From contig NC_053146.1 in assembly GCF_016808335.1 (NCBI RefSeq), forward strand, positions 40,730,470 through 40,794,469: 64,000 nt of DNA. The letters run 5' to 3'. A program made the translations under genes and the position numbers. The DNA comes from Panicum virgatum. Taxonomy: Eukaryota; Streptophyta; Magnoliopsida; Poales; Poaceae. The notes under the pieces were generated by a model. The model did not search any database, was not told where the DNA came from, and was given only the letters and a program-made list of their open reading frames with translations. Of this stretch, positions 1 through 12,196 are shown piece after piece (within the stretch, counting starts at the first letter, position 1; each line of letters begins with the position of its first letter).

Positions 1-350
1 ACTTATATTCAAATTAATTTTTATAAGGCTATAGTTGGATTAACTAGATGTTGATCAGAGATTTTTGGAGCACTTTCCCTTTAATATTACCAACATGAAG
101 TGAAGAGATGGATTAGACGCATCATGTGCTTGAGAAATAACATTGCAGTTCCTTTTTGTGTCATTGAGATATTTTATTTGGAACTGCTAAAAGACACTCA
201 ATTGTGGTGGTGAGTTTGGATATTCACACTCACGGATGGTGAATAGTTTAGGAAAAATAATAATTTATGTGCTTTTACATCCTTTAACAACTGAATTTCA
301 GTTTAGACAAGTTAGTTTATGTTGGAGTTGTTGATGGCTCTTAAGTAGTA
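1..350. other. AT-rich flank left of the CACTA element
   Basis: No gene or clear repeat is seen. The last three bases, GTA, are the left copy of the 3-bp target duplication of the element that follows. Confidence 0.6.
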
Positions 351-378
351 CACTACTAGAAAACGGGCCATCGGTCCT

Positions 379-461
379 GGCCAAAGGTACCAGCTGCTGT
401 TGCAGCCGGTACCGATGGTCCCCATCGGTACCGGCTGCAACAGCAGCTGGTACCTTTGGCC
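379..461. repeat. Perfect 40-bp inverted repeat with a 3-bp loop
   Basis: Arm 379-418 is the exact reverse complement of arm 422-461, separated by TCC. It lies 28 bp inside the CACTA left end and would form a long perfect hairpin in single-stranded DNA or RNA. Confidence 0.95.
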
Positions 462-490
462 ATCGACCGACCTAGTGGAGGGCAATTGGC

Positions 491-556
491 ACCGGGTGGT
501 GGTTCCAACCGGTTCCAATGCGTCACCATAGGAACCGGTCTGAACCACCACCCGGT
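491..556. repeat. Second subterminal inverted repeat of the CACTA element
   Basis: Arms 491-516 and 531-556 are reverse complements with two mismatches in 26 bases, around a 14-base loop. Together with the preceding hairpin this makes a hairpin-rich left subterminal region, probably the binding zone for the element's second protein. Confidence 0.85.
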
Positions 557-735
557 ACCAAATGAAGGCGGCGCTAAAGGCACCGGTTTATAGGAATAAC
601 CGGTTCCTATGGTAATGAAACGTGGCAGCTGCCAGGAGCTCGGGCCTAAGGCACCGATTGGTGCCTTGACCCGGTGCTATTGAATTAATTTTAGCACCGG
701 GTCATTGAAATCAACCGGTGCCTTTGGCCCGAGCC

Positions 736-743
736 TATAAATA
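736..743 (+). promoter_or_regulatory. TATA box of the CACTA transposase gene
   Basis: TATAAATA sits about 400 bp before the transposase start, followed by a pyrimidine-rich stretch suited to transcription initiation. No closer TATA box with such context is seen. Confidence 0.55.
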
Positions 744-1155
744 CCCCAGCCTCTCCCCCTCTCAAGTTGTCGTGAACTCACTGTTCATGACAGCTGAGTG
801 GGGTGAGGGGAGGCGAATTTTTGTTTTTTTTTGAAAAAAAAGGTTAGTTATTTTTCTTTATAACTTAGCAATTAATTTTTAGAAACAGTTATTACTTGAT
901 TTAGTTTATATATGTGATAATTATTTTTATTTGTAGCATCTTATTGTAGTTATATATGTTATCAATTTATTTGATATTTGAATACTATCAAATTATTGTA
1001 TTTATATGTTTTTTCAATTTATTTGATAAGTGAATAGTATCTATTTATTATAGTTATTTGTATTATCAATTATATAAATATATTGTTATAAATTGGTAGT
1101 ATGAATGAATTATTTGTATAGTACAATGATGTATATAAATGTATTGTGGACCCAG

Positions 1156-4100
1156 ATGAGTCGGCAATGGATGTACATGGCCGACCGGCGTTCAAAGGAG
1201 TTCATGGATGGCGTGCATGAATTCATAGAAGCGGCCGAGAAACACAAGTATGGCGGTTTCGTTCGTTGTCCATGCAAATTCTGTAAGAATGAGAAGGATT
1301 ACTCATCATCAAGAACCATCCATAGTCACTTGTTCAATAGTGGTTTCATGCCGAACAACTATGTTTGGACCAAGCATGGCGAAAGAGGAATTGTGCTGGA
1401 TAATAATGTAGAAGAAGATGACAGGATTCCTGACTTTGCAGCCAATTATAATTCCTTTTTCAATGACACTGCAATGGGTGAGCCTGAAGAAGATACTGAA
1501 GGATACGTTGTAGAAGATGATCTTGGTCAGATGCTGCGCGAAGTTGAGGAAGGTTGCGAAACAGAAAAGAAATCGAGAGATCTGAAGCGTATGATGGAGG
1601 ACTACAGAACATTGTTGTACCCTGATTGCAAACAAGACCAAAAGAAGTTGGGTACCACATTGGAATTATTGCAATGGAAGGCATCAAATGGTTTGTCTGA
1701 CAAGCATTTGAGGAGTTGCTGAAACTTATAAAAAACTTACTCCCTGAGGGTAACACCTTGCCGGAGACAACATATGAGGCAAAAAAAGTTGTTTGTCCTT
1801 TAGGATTAGAGGCACAGAAGATACATGCTTGTCCTAATGACTGCATCCTATATCGAGGTAAGTATGAAAATTTGGATTCATGCCCTATATGCAACGCATG
1901 CCGGTATAAGATCCCTCGAGATGATCCAGGCGACGTTGAGGGGATGCGTGTCAAGAAGAGGGTGCCTGCCAAGGTGATGTGGTATTTTCCTCTAATACCA
2001 CGTCTGAAATGTTTGTTCATGAACAAAACGAATGCTAAATTGATGCGATGGAACAAAGAAGAACGTAAGCAAGACAATATATTGAGACACCCCGCTGATG
2101 GGTCGCAGTGGAGAAAAGTGGACAGAACATTCCCAACATTTGCAAATGATGCGAGGAATATAAGGTTCGGCTTTAGTACGGATGGCATGAATCCTTTCGG
2201 TGAGCAGTGGCCATAGTACCTGGCCTGTGACACTCTGTATATACAACCTTCCTCCCTGGTTGTGTATGAAGCGGAAATTCATTATGATGCCGGTGCTTAT
2301 CCCCGGCCCGAAGCAACCCGATAACGATATAGATGTGTATCTGAAACAACTGATTGAGGATCTTCTATTGTTGTGGAAAGATGAGGGTGTTCATATGTGG
2401 GATGCGCACGCAGAGGATCATTTTAACCTGCGTGCATTGCTTTTCCTAACCACCAACGATTGGCCAGCACTAAGTAACCTCTCCGGACAATCCAATAAGG
2501 GTTATAGGGCATGCACCCATTGTTTAGAAGAAACCGACAGCATGTACCTCAAGCACTGTAGGAAGATCGTGTATATGGGTCATCGTCGATTTCTTCCGAT
2601 CAAGCACCCATTAAGGAGGAGGCATGCTCACTACGATGGAAAGGCAGATCATCGTACCAAGCCTTGGCACCGTTGTGGGAAAATGGTGTTTGAAATGGTC
2701 AAAGATATAAAAGTAGTATTCGGAAAAGGACCCAACAGCAGATCAGTGCAAAGTGATGACGGACGTGCACCTATGTGGAAGAAGAAGAGTATTTTTTTGG
2801 GAGTTACCTTATTGGGAAGTCTTAGACGTCCGCCACGCAATTGATGTGATGCACCTAACAAAAAATTTTTGTGTGAACCTTCTAGGCATCCTTGGTGTCT
2901 ACGGTAAGCCAAAGGATACATTGGAAGCGCGGCAAGATCTTCAACGTATGAAACAACGGGCCGCCCTACATCCAGAAAAAAGGGATAAAGGACGTCATTA
3001 TCTAGGTCCTGCATGCTACACTCTTAGTAAGGAAGAGAAGCAAAGTATGTTCGACTGTTTGAACAATATAAGGTCCCATCAGGCTACTCTTCGAATATAA
3101 AGAGGCTACTGAACTTGAAAGAGAAGAAATTCGCACACGTAAAGTCCCATGACTGTCACGTGTTGATGACGCAATTGATTCCAGTTGCACTTAGAGGTAT
3201 TCTACCAGCTAATGTTCGAGCAACAATCATAAAGCTATGCGTATTTCTCAACACAATTTCTCAGAAGGCAATCGATCCATCGAGTTTAAGCAGGCTACAA
3301 GAGGATATTGTCCAAAGTTTAGTCAGTCTTGAAATGATATTTCCTCCATCATTCTTCAATATTATGACGCATCTTCTAGTTCATCTGGTCAAAGAGATTG
3401 GTATTCTCGGTCTTATTTTCCTTCATAATATGTTCCCTTTTGAACGATACTTTGCAGTCCTAAAGAAATACGTTCGTAATCGGGCTCGTCCAGAAAGAAG
3501 CATTGCGAAGGGTTACGTCACAGAGGAGGTCATTGAATTTTGTGTTGACTATGTGGAAGAACTCTGTCCAATTGGGATTCCAGTATCACGTCATGAGGGG
3601 CGGCTGATTGGAAAGGGCACACTTGGAAGAAAATCAGTAAATGCCACAGATCATGCCACGTTGAGCAAAGCACATCTCACAGTTCTGCAACAATCAGCCT
3701 TGGTGGCTCCATACATGGAGGAGCACATGCAAATTGTGCGAGGTATATACCCTTTGAAGTCTGAGACATGGATTATAAAACATCATAACGATACATTTGC
3801 CACCTGGTTGCAGAAGGAAGTCATGGCCGACGATCAAATTCATGAGCAGCTAGCTTGGATGGACAGGGGTTTGGCAAATTCAATCCTGATGTACCAAGGA
3901 TATGAAATTAATAGTTCCACATTACATACAAGAGCCCAAGATAACAAGAGCACCAATCAAAATAGTGGTGTCCGTATAGATGCCACCGACTCTAGTGGCC
4001 AAACGAACTCATATTTTGGTTACATTGAAAAGATCTGGAAACTCGACTATGGGCCGTTGAAGATACCTCTATTTCATTGTCAATGGGTTAAACTCACAGG

Positions 4101-4482
4101 AAAAGGTGTCGATATTGACGAGTACGGAATGACAACGGTAGACCTCAAAGAGCTTGGCTATCGAGACGAACCATTCGTCCTAGCTAAAGATGTCACTCAA
4201 GTTTTCTATGTGCAGGACATGTCTAGGAATAAATCAAGTTTTATAGGTGCCGGAGATGAGGCAAAGCGTCATATTGTTCTGGCAGAAAAAAGAAAAATTG
4301 TGGGAGTCGACGATGTCACAGATGAAGAAGAATACAATAAGGTTGAAGATATGGCTCCGTTCGCAGTGGAGGTTGACACAAGTATTCTTTTAACCAAAGA
4401 GGAGGATCCGTACGCACGTCATGATCATAATGAAGGGACGATTGTAAAGCGAACCATCGTTAATATTCCCTTAGTTGAATGA
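1156..4482 (+). pseudogene. CACTA TNPD-type transposase, frameshifted
   Basis: This is the left-half gene of the CACTA element. In order it shows the transposase-associated N-terminal domain (CPCKFC cluster, 1156-1400), the Transposase_21/TNP2 catalytic region (about 1800-2900, in three frames), DUF4218 (about 2990-3550) and DUF4216 (about 4000-4220). The intact family protein would mediate excision and integration at the CACTA ends. The reading frame breaks four times: near 1705, near 2205, near 2790 in a T run, and near 3075. The longest unbroken piece (455 codons, 3115-4482) holds most of DUF4218 and all of DUF4216. The start is set at 1156 because the usual family opening (MxRxWMY) begins there. 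The pieces join cleanly at each break, so these are single-base losses or gains rather than introns. No working protein is expected. Confidence 0.88.
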
Positions 4483-5396
4483 TTATGTCTTGTAATATTT
4501 TCTGTGAACATTATTAGATTTCTTATGCAATGATTTGATTTATTGGACAATTAAATGATTTATTATGCAATTATTTGATTTATTATGATTTATTATGCAA
4601 TTAAAATGATTAGTTATCACCTAAATGATTTATCATGTAGTATTTAGAATTATTTTGCATTTAAATAATTTATTATGCAATTATTTGATTTATTATGAAA
4701 TTAAAATAATTAGTTATGCACCTAAATGATTTATTATGTAGTAATTAAAACTATTGTGCATTTAAATGATTTATTATTGTGGACCTAAAACCATAGTTAA
4801 TATTTTCTTAGTTGAATGATTTACTAGGCAGTTAATAAATTTATTGTGCAAATAACAAATTTATTAGACAATTATTTTAACTATTAGACAATTATTTAAA
4901 TTATTAGATAATTATCAGATTTTCTAGGCAAATATCAGATTTATTATGCAAATATCAGATTTATTATGAATTATGAGGCAATTAATAGATTTACAAGAGA
5001 AAAAGAAAAGAGAACCTTTGGTACCGGTTGGAAAATCCAACCGGTACCTTAGGGTCCTATTTGGGTAAAGAAAAAAGTGGGGCGTTGCGCGGGAGTCGAA
5101 CCGTGGCCGCGGAGCCCAAATTACCGAGCGTTACCATTGAGATACTGAAGAATTCCGTTCAAACTGGGTCAAAGAGTCGTGAAAAGTGAACTTTAAATGG
5201 CCTAAAGTACCGGTTTTGGATATCCATCCGGTACCATAGGGTCTTTTCATTTCCCGCCCGTTGGGCCCTTAGGCACCGGTTGTGCGGAGACCCGGTACCT
5301 AAGGCCTCGCCTAAGGCACCGGTTGGAGATACAACAGGTACCTAAGGCCTACATAGGTACCGGTTGAGTTTTTGACCCGGTACCCTTGGCCAAGGG
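4483..5396. repeat. AT-rich spacer and internal CACTA repeat cluster
   Basis: 4483-5010 is AT-rich with reiterated TTATTATG-like words. 5017-5395 holds repeated palindromic words such as GGTACCGGTTGG, like those at both element ends. No gene is seen. The cluster sits immediately upstream of a TATA box and may mark the promoter of the second element gene. Confidence 0.7.
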
Positions 5397-5403
5397 TATA
5401 AAT
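5397..5403 (+). promoter_or_regulatory. TATA box of the second CACTA gene
   Basis: TATAAAT follows the internal repeat cluster and is followed by a GC-rich, then pyrimidine-rich leader. If used, the leader to the coding start at 7213 would be about 1.8 kb or spliced. Confidence 0.45.
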
Positions 5404-7040
5404 CCGTTACCTTCTTCCTCCATTCTCCACTGCTCACCAGCGCACTCCTCCGGTCGACCGCCGCCGCCCTCCATCTCCGCGCGCGCACCGTCGCATAGTC
5501 CGCGTGCACCACCGCTTCTCTGCGCTCAGCCCGTTGCGTCGTCCGCCCGCTTCTCACCCGCAACGCCACCTCCACAAGCTCCGCCGCGCATGCCGCCGCC
5601 GGACCTCGACGCCGTCGACCCTGCACAGCCTCCCCGCTTGAATCCAAGTCTCAGTGAGCATTCACGCAACCCTCTCTACCCCCTGCGCTAGTTATCTTGG
5701 CATGGGAACCCTCACCTAGGACGGAACACCTTCGCCGGCGTTCCGCCGCCAAAGCTTCGCCATGGCAGATGCCCAGCAGCACCGCACGACCACGCTCGCA
5801 CCTCGCTCCGGTCTGCCTTAGCACCATGCGCGCTCACGTACGCGTTTGAACCCACGCTCTTGCCCAGAACCGCCAGAACCCGTGCGCGCCGGCGAGCCCC
5901 GTCAAGTAGAGCCGCCCCTCGCCATGGCAAGCCTCGGCCAAACCCTAATCCGCCGCCCCGTTTGCCCAGACGAGTTCGCCGTCGCACGAACTCACTCCCA
6001 GGCCAAGCCCTGCTCATCTAGACCCCCGGAGGGCCGAGTTCGGCCATCTCCGGCGAGCCCCGCTCCGCGCCACCGCGGACAGAGCCGCCGGCGGGCGACC
6101 CCTGCCGCTCCCGCGCGCGGAGTATGTCTGGGCCGTCCGATCGGCAACAGACGCGCCAGATTAGACCCAGCGCAACGCTTTGCCGGTCTTTTTGCTAAAT
6201 AGCCCTCGGGTTTTTCCCGAATTAACCCGCGGTCCACACTGCAGTTCAAAAATTCCAGAGAGGCCCTTTTTCTTCTGTTTAGGACCCTAAGCTTTCTAGG
6301 TTTTGAACCCGCCGTCCAGCCCTCTTTTTTTTTCAATCTAGTCCTCAAATCTAAGGTTTAATTATGATCTAGCCCCTGGTTTCTTGCAAATAAGCCCTTA
6401 GAACCTTGTTTTAGCCATATCTTTAACATTTTGACTCATGTATTTAGTTATAAGAGAGACTTTATTAGAGAGACTTTATTAGAGAGACTTGTATTTAGCC
6501 ATATCTTTAACATTTTGACCCATGTTTCATCTTGCAAATAGTGTACAATGTTTTCATTATATATAGTGTATAATTTAGTTATTAGAGAGACTTTATTTAA
6601 TCATGTATTTAAATAGAGAGTGCATAATGCTTGTATTTATGTATTTATCATGTATTTCTGTAACTCATGTATTTATCATGTAACTCGTGTAACGACGATG
6701 AGTGACGACGACGAGTAACGACGACGAGTAATTTCGTATTCGCTCTCTAACTCACGCATTCGCCATCCCTCGACCCTCGACCCCGACTCTCAACCCCGTC
6801 CCTCGACTCTCGACCTCGACCCTCAACTCTAGACCTCGACCCTCAACCCTCAACCCCGTTCCTCGACCCCGTTCCACCACCACCACCACACACACACACT
6901 GTCTAATACACTCTAACACACACACACACTCTCTCTCTCTCTAACACACTCTAACACTATTGTATAAAGTATCGACCCTCGAGACACACACACACACTCA
7001 CACTAACACACACACACACTGACTCACACACACACTCACT

Positions 7041-7082
<42 letters not shown>

Positions 7083-7212
7083 GTCCCTCTAACATACACA
7101 CACACACTCTCTCTCTCTCTCAAACACGCATATTCGTTCAAAGAATTGAATTCTCCTGCTTCATTTAAGGATGGACACATACTCTAACACATTTTTACGG
7201 TTTCAGTTAAGG
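5404..7212 (+). other. Leader region of the second CACTA gene, with microsatellites
   Basis: A GC-rich part (to about 6180) contains several short open frames rich in Pro, Ala and Arg on both strands, none resembling a known family. From about 6880 to 7126 it becomes a compound microsatellite of CA/AC and CT/TC dinucleotides. I see no supported gene. Confidence 0.5.
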
Positions 7213-10200
7213 ATGGACCCCTTCGGTGATGAGCAGGCCGCCGGGCAATACATGTTGGACGCATTAAACGAAGATATGAGGGCCAACACCACCCAGCCAA
7301 TCGCTGAAGAAGATGCTCGGATAGCTGATTTGTTCCTGAATATGTCTGGAGATGCCAATGAAGAAGATGATGACTTTGCGCCGCCGCCCAATCAATAGCA
7401 GCATGTTCCAGTATGAATCTTAAAACTATATGCATGGTGACTTCGGTAGATTAGTTTTGCGATTAACATATCTTTTCTGTAATTTAGTCGACCTCCGCAT
7501 CGACTTCGTTGAGCCAGTCAAAAGGGAGACGCCGGCCAACCAAGAAAATGGAGAGAAGACAGGTCATCACACAAGTGGACGCAGAGGGCTGTCCAAGTGC
7601 TCCAGAGGATGCTAGCACAAAATTTGTCAACCAATGTGGGGTTATTGTTCGGGCAAGAATTCCGATCACCACAAGACTATGGAAAACGACCAAACCCGAA
7701 GAACAGCAACACGCCGTGCCTGCACACCAGAAGGAAATGCTATGTGCAGAACTCAAGGATATGTTCACTCTTTCTGAAGGAGTTGACCAAGAACTTGTGA
7801 AGAAATGTGCCTTGAGAAAGATGGCCCTTGCCTTTGCAAATTTTAAGAAGAAGTTGTACACTAATTACATCAAGAATGATAAGGAGCCGAACTGGGACGA
7901 TCTTCCTCAGGTTAAACCATACTGGGAGAAGTTCAAACAATACAAACTATCAGAGGAAGCCCAAAAAAAATCCGAACAAGCCAAGGTGAATGCAGCAAAT
8001 AAGAAGTACAGCCACCACCTTGGGGCTGCCGGGTACAAGAAGTCATTTAAAAAATGGCAGAAGATGGAGCAGGACCTTATGGATAGAGGCATCATGCCGA
8101 TGACTTGGGATTGGCCGGATAGATCCAAGTGGTGGTTATTTGCTAATGGCGTGACACTAAACCAGTTGGATGGAAATTTGGTCGTGCCCGAGCATATGCA
8201 AGAAGTGTCCCGCGATCTAGTCACAGCAATAGATGAGACTCAACAAGGAACATTCCATCCTCAAAGGGAGAATGATGAGCTGACAAGGGCATTAAAGAAT
8301 CTGGAACACCCTGGACGAGCCCGCGGCATCGGCGTGGTCCCATGGAAAGTTGCTTGGGCCGGAGATCCCTCTTACAAGACTCACCGAAAGAGCAAAGCCG
8401 AACAGGAAGAGAAACTTCGTGCCATAGAAGAAAAGATGAACAAGAAGGTTGCGTCCTTGGAATCTCAGATGGACGCCAGGGTCAATGAGGCGGTGCAGCT
8501 AGCTCTGAGCCAAAGGGGCACTGTTGGGTGGCACCCGGATGTTGTGATAAGCCCGGCCTTTCAGCGACACAGCAGCTGTGCATCCACGGCGGCGTCCGAC
8601 GTACAAGCGGAACAACAACCCCAGATTGAGCCAACGGCGGTAGATGACCAGAGGTATCCAGTGGATGGTGTCACCATGCCGACACCGTGCGAGCTTCATG
8701 TGCGAGCAAGAAATATATCCATTCATGTCGCATACGGGTCAGCCCTGCCCCTTAATCCTTCTACTACAATTCATGGAAGGCCGATATCCCCTGGCTACAC
8801 CTCCGTCACAGTCGAGCAGATAGTTGGAAACAATGAGGATCTTGAGCTCGACTTCGTTGGAGGGGATGGAGAGAAGACATTGGGAGACGCACTGCACGGG
8901 GTCGTTCTATGGCGCAAGGCCGACATCAAACTTACTGCAAGCACAACAGCTCCCGTGCAGACCGATCGCCCGTCTCCGCGGCCTACCTCACCGCCATCCC
9001 CACTACCACCTCCTTCACCACCGTCTCCGCCGGCGCAAAGGGCCACGAGTACTCCAACTCCTCCTGCACCAGAAAAGGGAAAGAAAAAGACAGCATCCCT
9101 CCCAGCGGCTGGACCCTCAAAGAAGAAGCAGAAAACGGTCGAAAGACAATTAACCTACGAGAAAACTGCTGAGGAGTTGGAAGAGGAGACTGCTCGATAT
9201 ATAAAAGAAGAATTGAAGCCTAAAGTCCCCCCGCCGAGTGAAAAAGTACCTCTAGAACTAGGGAAAAAGCTTCTCGCAAACCTAGACAACCCACCAAAAC
9301 CGAGAAGCTTACCCTCGGACTATAATCGTACTCTGACAAAGGCACACAAGGTGAGAAATCTGAAGAAAAAATGTGGCAAGACCATTCCTCAGCTTGGCAC
9401 ACAACAAAAAGAACTCGAGCCCCTCCGGGTGCCAGGGTTGCCACTCCTACACCCGACGGACGTACAACTCCAGGCAGACCTACAGGCCGCATATTTCTTT
9501 CTGAAACTGGATTAATGCTAGAGGAGGCAACGGGGCATGTGGAGGCAAAAATCCCTGTCGCTCGCGCTATTACTCCATTCCAGCATGGAAAACCTTTTGT
9601 CACTGAGGAAGAGGAGAAAAGTCTAGGCACGCAGATGTTCAATTTGCATAGATGGTACCTGCAAATGGCGAATGACGAAGGGAAAATGTTTGGAGTCAAG
9701 TATCGTGACCATGATTTCTTCCGCGGGGAGGACGACTTCTGGGTGTACTTCCAAAATTTATATCACATTTACCATCGACAAGCCCTCAACGCCTCTATCA
9801 TCACCATTTGGGTTTTGTAAGTATCACTTACCTCTACATTAATACTTTTTGTTAACAAGAACATAATTATATGTGTGCATTATAAAATTTCTATTGCATC
9901 GTTTAGACAGGAGACCCAAAGAAGCCGAAAACATGGATGGCACCATCAGATCGGCTTCATGTCTCCTTTGCTAGTCAACCAGAAATTGATCAACGAAAAT
10001 TACAAGGAAACGTACCAAAACATGTACGATTCGTTGACTAGGCAAAATTACAAATCCTATATATTCATACCATACAACTTTGGGTAAGCCTTGGTCGACT
10101 CAATCCTCTGTTATATTACTAAATAAATACTAAGTTGTCTAATACATTTATGTATATATCCTATCTATATCTGCAGTTATCATTGGATTTTACTCATACT

Positions 10201-10839
10201 TTCTGTAGAGACCGGCAATCTTATAGTCTTTGACTCAATGAGAAATCTAAAGTCCGCAATCCAACATATCATAGACCCCTTAAACAGGTAAGTTCAGTTT
10301 GCACAATCAAATTCTTTTTCTGTTAATAACAATTCCTGAATATCAAACTTAACTTTGAGAGCAGGGTTTGGAAAAAATTTGTGAAAAATTGAGTATATAA
10401 TCCGGTATGTTCATTCATAAAGATTTGTCTAGTTAAGTATATAATCCCAAATTGTTCTAAATTGAGTAATTTATTTGTTTCTCCTTAAGTGTGCGAGACA
10501 ACAACAAGGAACTGATTGGTGTGGGTACTACGTATGCGACTACTTGCACATCATGACTCCATGCAGGAAGGCTACTGATGAAGAAACGAGAGTACGTCCA
10601 AACCGTTCACTAGTATATTTTCATAATTATACTAACGCACATGACGTTAATCCTTTTTTCCTAAATGATAGATGTCTCAAATAGGGGATGAATGTTACTC
10701 TACTGATCGTTACTCTACTGATCGGATCAACGCCGTGTGCGAGCAGCTCGCCGGATTCATTTTGAACAAGATCTTGGATCCTAGAGGCGAGTTCTACCAC
10801 GACGGTCACATATATAGAGGACTTCCATCGACCTCCTGA
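7213..10839 (+). pseudogene. Second CACTA gene: plant-transposase domain fused to ULP1-like protease
   Basis: The inferred exons are 7213-7410, 7488 to 9816 (one frame change near 9400), 9911-10083, 10177-10287, a short exon from 10365 (uncertain end), 10490-10591 and 10672-10839. The middle exon encodes a Transposase_24 (Ptta/En/Spm plant transposase) domain at about 7600-8300 with its WDWPDRSKWW motif, then a coiled coil and a Pro/Ser/Lys-rich linker. The last exons form a C48-type (ULP1, SUMO-protease-like) domain. The candidate triad is all present: His in YHW (10181), Asp in VFDS (10232) and Cys in WCGYY (10520). An in-frame TAG at 7396 lies four codons before the first donor, and the frame change near 9400 is a second lesion. 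The family protein probably binds subterminal repeats. The protease role in transposition is not established. Confidence 0.8.
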
Positions 10840-11361
10840 GGGGACTAGTAGTTGAACTGCTAACATGACTTGTACATTTGTAAATATTTTTAAACATTAT
10901 GCCTTGATGTTTGTAAATTTGTAAATATATTAGTTCATCTAATTAGCTTAATTATATGCTCGCATTTCACTTTTAGTTAGTTTCAAATATTCTCTGAAAA
11001 CGAACACGAACGACCAATGAACGTATAGTACTGTAGAGCTTAAGTGCGTTTAGCAATTATAAAAAAATAAACAGTAATAAATATAACAAATAAAATTGGA
11101 CTTAGGAAAAAAAAGGAAAATGTCATTGGTACCGGTTGGAAATACCAACCGGTACCAAAGGAGCTGCCACCTTACGTCAGCGTGGCAGCATCTTTGGTAC
11201 CGGCTAGTCTTTCCAACTGGTACCAATGGAAGCCTAAGTCACTGGTTGAAAAACCCGGTGTCTTAAGGCGAGGCCATTGGTCGCGGTTGCGGGGCACCGG
11301 TTGGGAAACCGGTGCCTTTGGCCCTTCTCAGTCGGTGCCCAAGGCCCGTTTTCTAGTAGTG
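10840..11361. repeat. Right subterminal region of the CACTA element
   Basis: After an AT-rich 3' part, 11127-11361 is packed with inverted words (GGTACCGGTTGG / CCAACCGGTACC and GCACCGGTTGG) matching those at the left end, and ends in the exact terminal repeat. No gene is seen. Confidence 0.8.
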
Positions 11362-11364
11362 GTA

Positions 11365-11808
11365 GGGACAAGAACAAAGAGCAAAATAGAGGAGCAAACA
11401 ACAAACAAGGGAAACAGCTCAGGTTCAACAGTGTGGCTGCACTTTTTCATTCATTCACACACACCCACACTACACTTACTTCTATTTATAGATTTCAACC
11501 ACCGACGTAGCTACTAGCTGGGAGAGTTTTAGAATAAACCAGAGTTTCATAACTCTTCTAGAACCGACATTGACAGTAAAATATCAGGTACTAGTCAGTA
11601 CAAAACAAGGACTACTACGTATATTTTGCTGCTCGTTTACTTCAACTTTTTGAGTTCGGTGGCTAGCACACTGAACATACTTTACACAATTCTAGAATAC
11701 CTTCAGGATAAAAGGAAATGGATTGCGTACTCCAACACACAATTCTTGAATACCTTCAAGATAAAGGAAATGGATTTCGTACTGCAACTGTCCAACATAC
11801 TCCTCAAT
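11365..11808. other. Intergenic sequence, nothing recognised
   Basis: No coding signature survives on either strand. Short open frames here are shadows of the copia scrap that follows. Confidence 0.4.
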
Positions 11809-12196
11809 TTATTTTCCTGTGACCCCAATAAGAACTTTGCCGTGCACAAATTTCTCTCTTGGCAATGCCTTGGTGAATATATCAGCAAAATGCTGATCAG
11901 ATTGGCAAAACACCATTTTAACTTCTCGGCCCTCAGCTGCTTCCTGAATATAATGATACTTGATCGCAATCTCCTTGGTCCTTTGATGATTCACAGGATT
12001 TTCACTTATCCTTTGCAGCAGAATAATGCAGTTCACTTGGACTACTCATAAATCTTGATAACATACTAGCAGCATACATAGTACCAGGTCGTGTTGCGGT
12101 CAAATATAATAAGTTTCCAACCAGACTTCTGTAAATTGTCAAATCAACCTTACTTGCTCCGTCATTTGTCTTCTGTTTCATAAGGCATTGTAACAC
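11809..12196 (-). pseudogene. Ty1/copia polyprotein fragment (end of RT to RNase H)
   Basis: Reading leftward, the first piece (12196-12002) has the copia hallmark YRSLVGNLLYLTATRP and SRFMSSPS. The second (12036-11809) has the RNase H end with the QHFADIFTKALPREKF signature. The two pieces are in different frames. Neither end of a copia element nor an LTR is recognised nearby. Element A begins at 12189, at the upstream edge of this scrap, so A may have inserted into it. Confidence 0.85.

Larger units (their letters stand above)
351..11361 (+). mobile_element. Complete CACTA (En/Spm) DNA transposon
   Basis: The left end CACTACTAGAAAACGGGCC (351-369) is exactly inverted at the right end (11343-11361). 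The element is flanked by a 3-bp duplication, GTA at 348-350 and at 11362-11364, as expected for CACTA transposition. Inside are a TNPD-type transposase gene (left half), a second spliced gene with a plant-transposase domain and a ULP1-like protease domain (right half), and subterminal clusters of short CCGGTACC/GCACCGGT-type repeats at both ends and between the two genes (5017-5395). Both genes carry inactivating changes, so this copy is probably non-autonomous. The perfect terminal repeats suggest it was mobile fairly recently or could still be moved by a helper. Confidence 0.95.

Noticed and set aside
5086..5150. tRNA-like sequence on the minus strand (GGTTCGACTCC box)
   Set aside because: The B-box-like word is perfect, but the T-arm pairs at only two of five positions and no acceptor or anticodon stem forms. 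Probably chance within the CACTA element.
5386..6348. Several 100-codon open frames on both strands
   Set aside because: GC-rich DNA keeps all frames open. The products are Pro/Ala/Arg-rich without domains, and the region fits the leader of the second CACTA gene.
6998..7180. Open frame of Glu-Arg and Val-Cys repeats
   Set aside because: Translation of the CA/CT microsatellite only.
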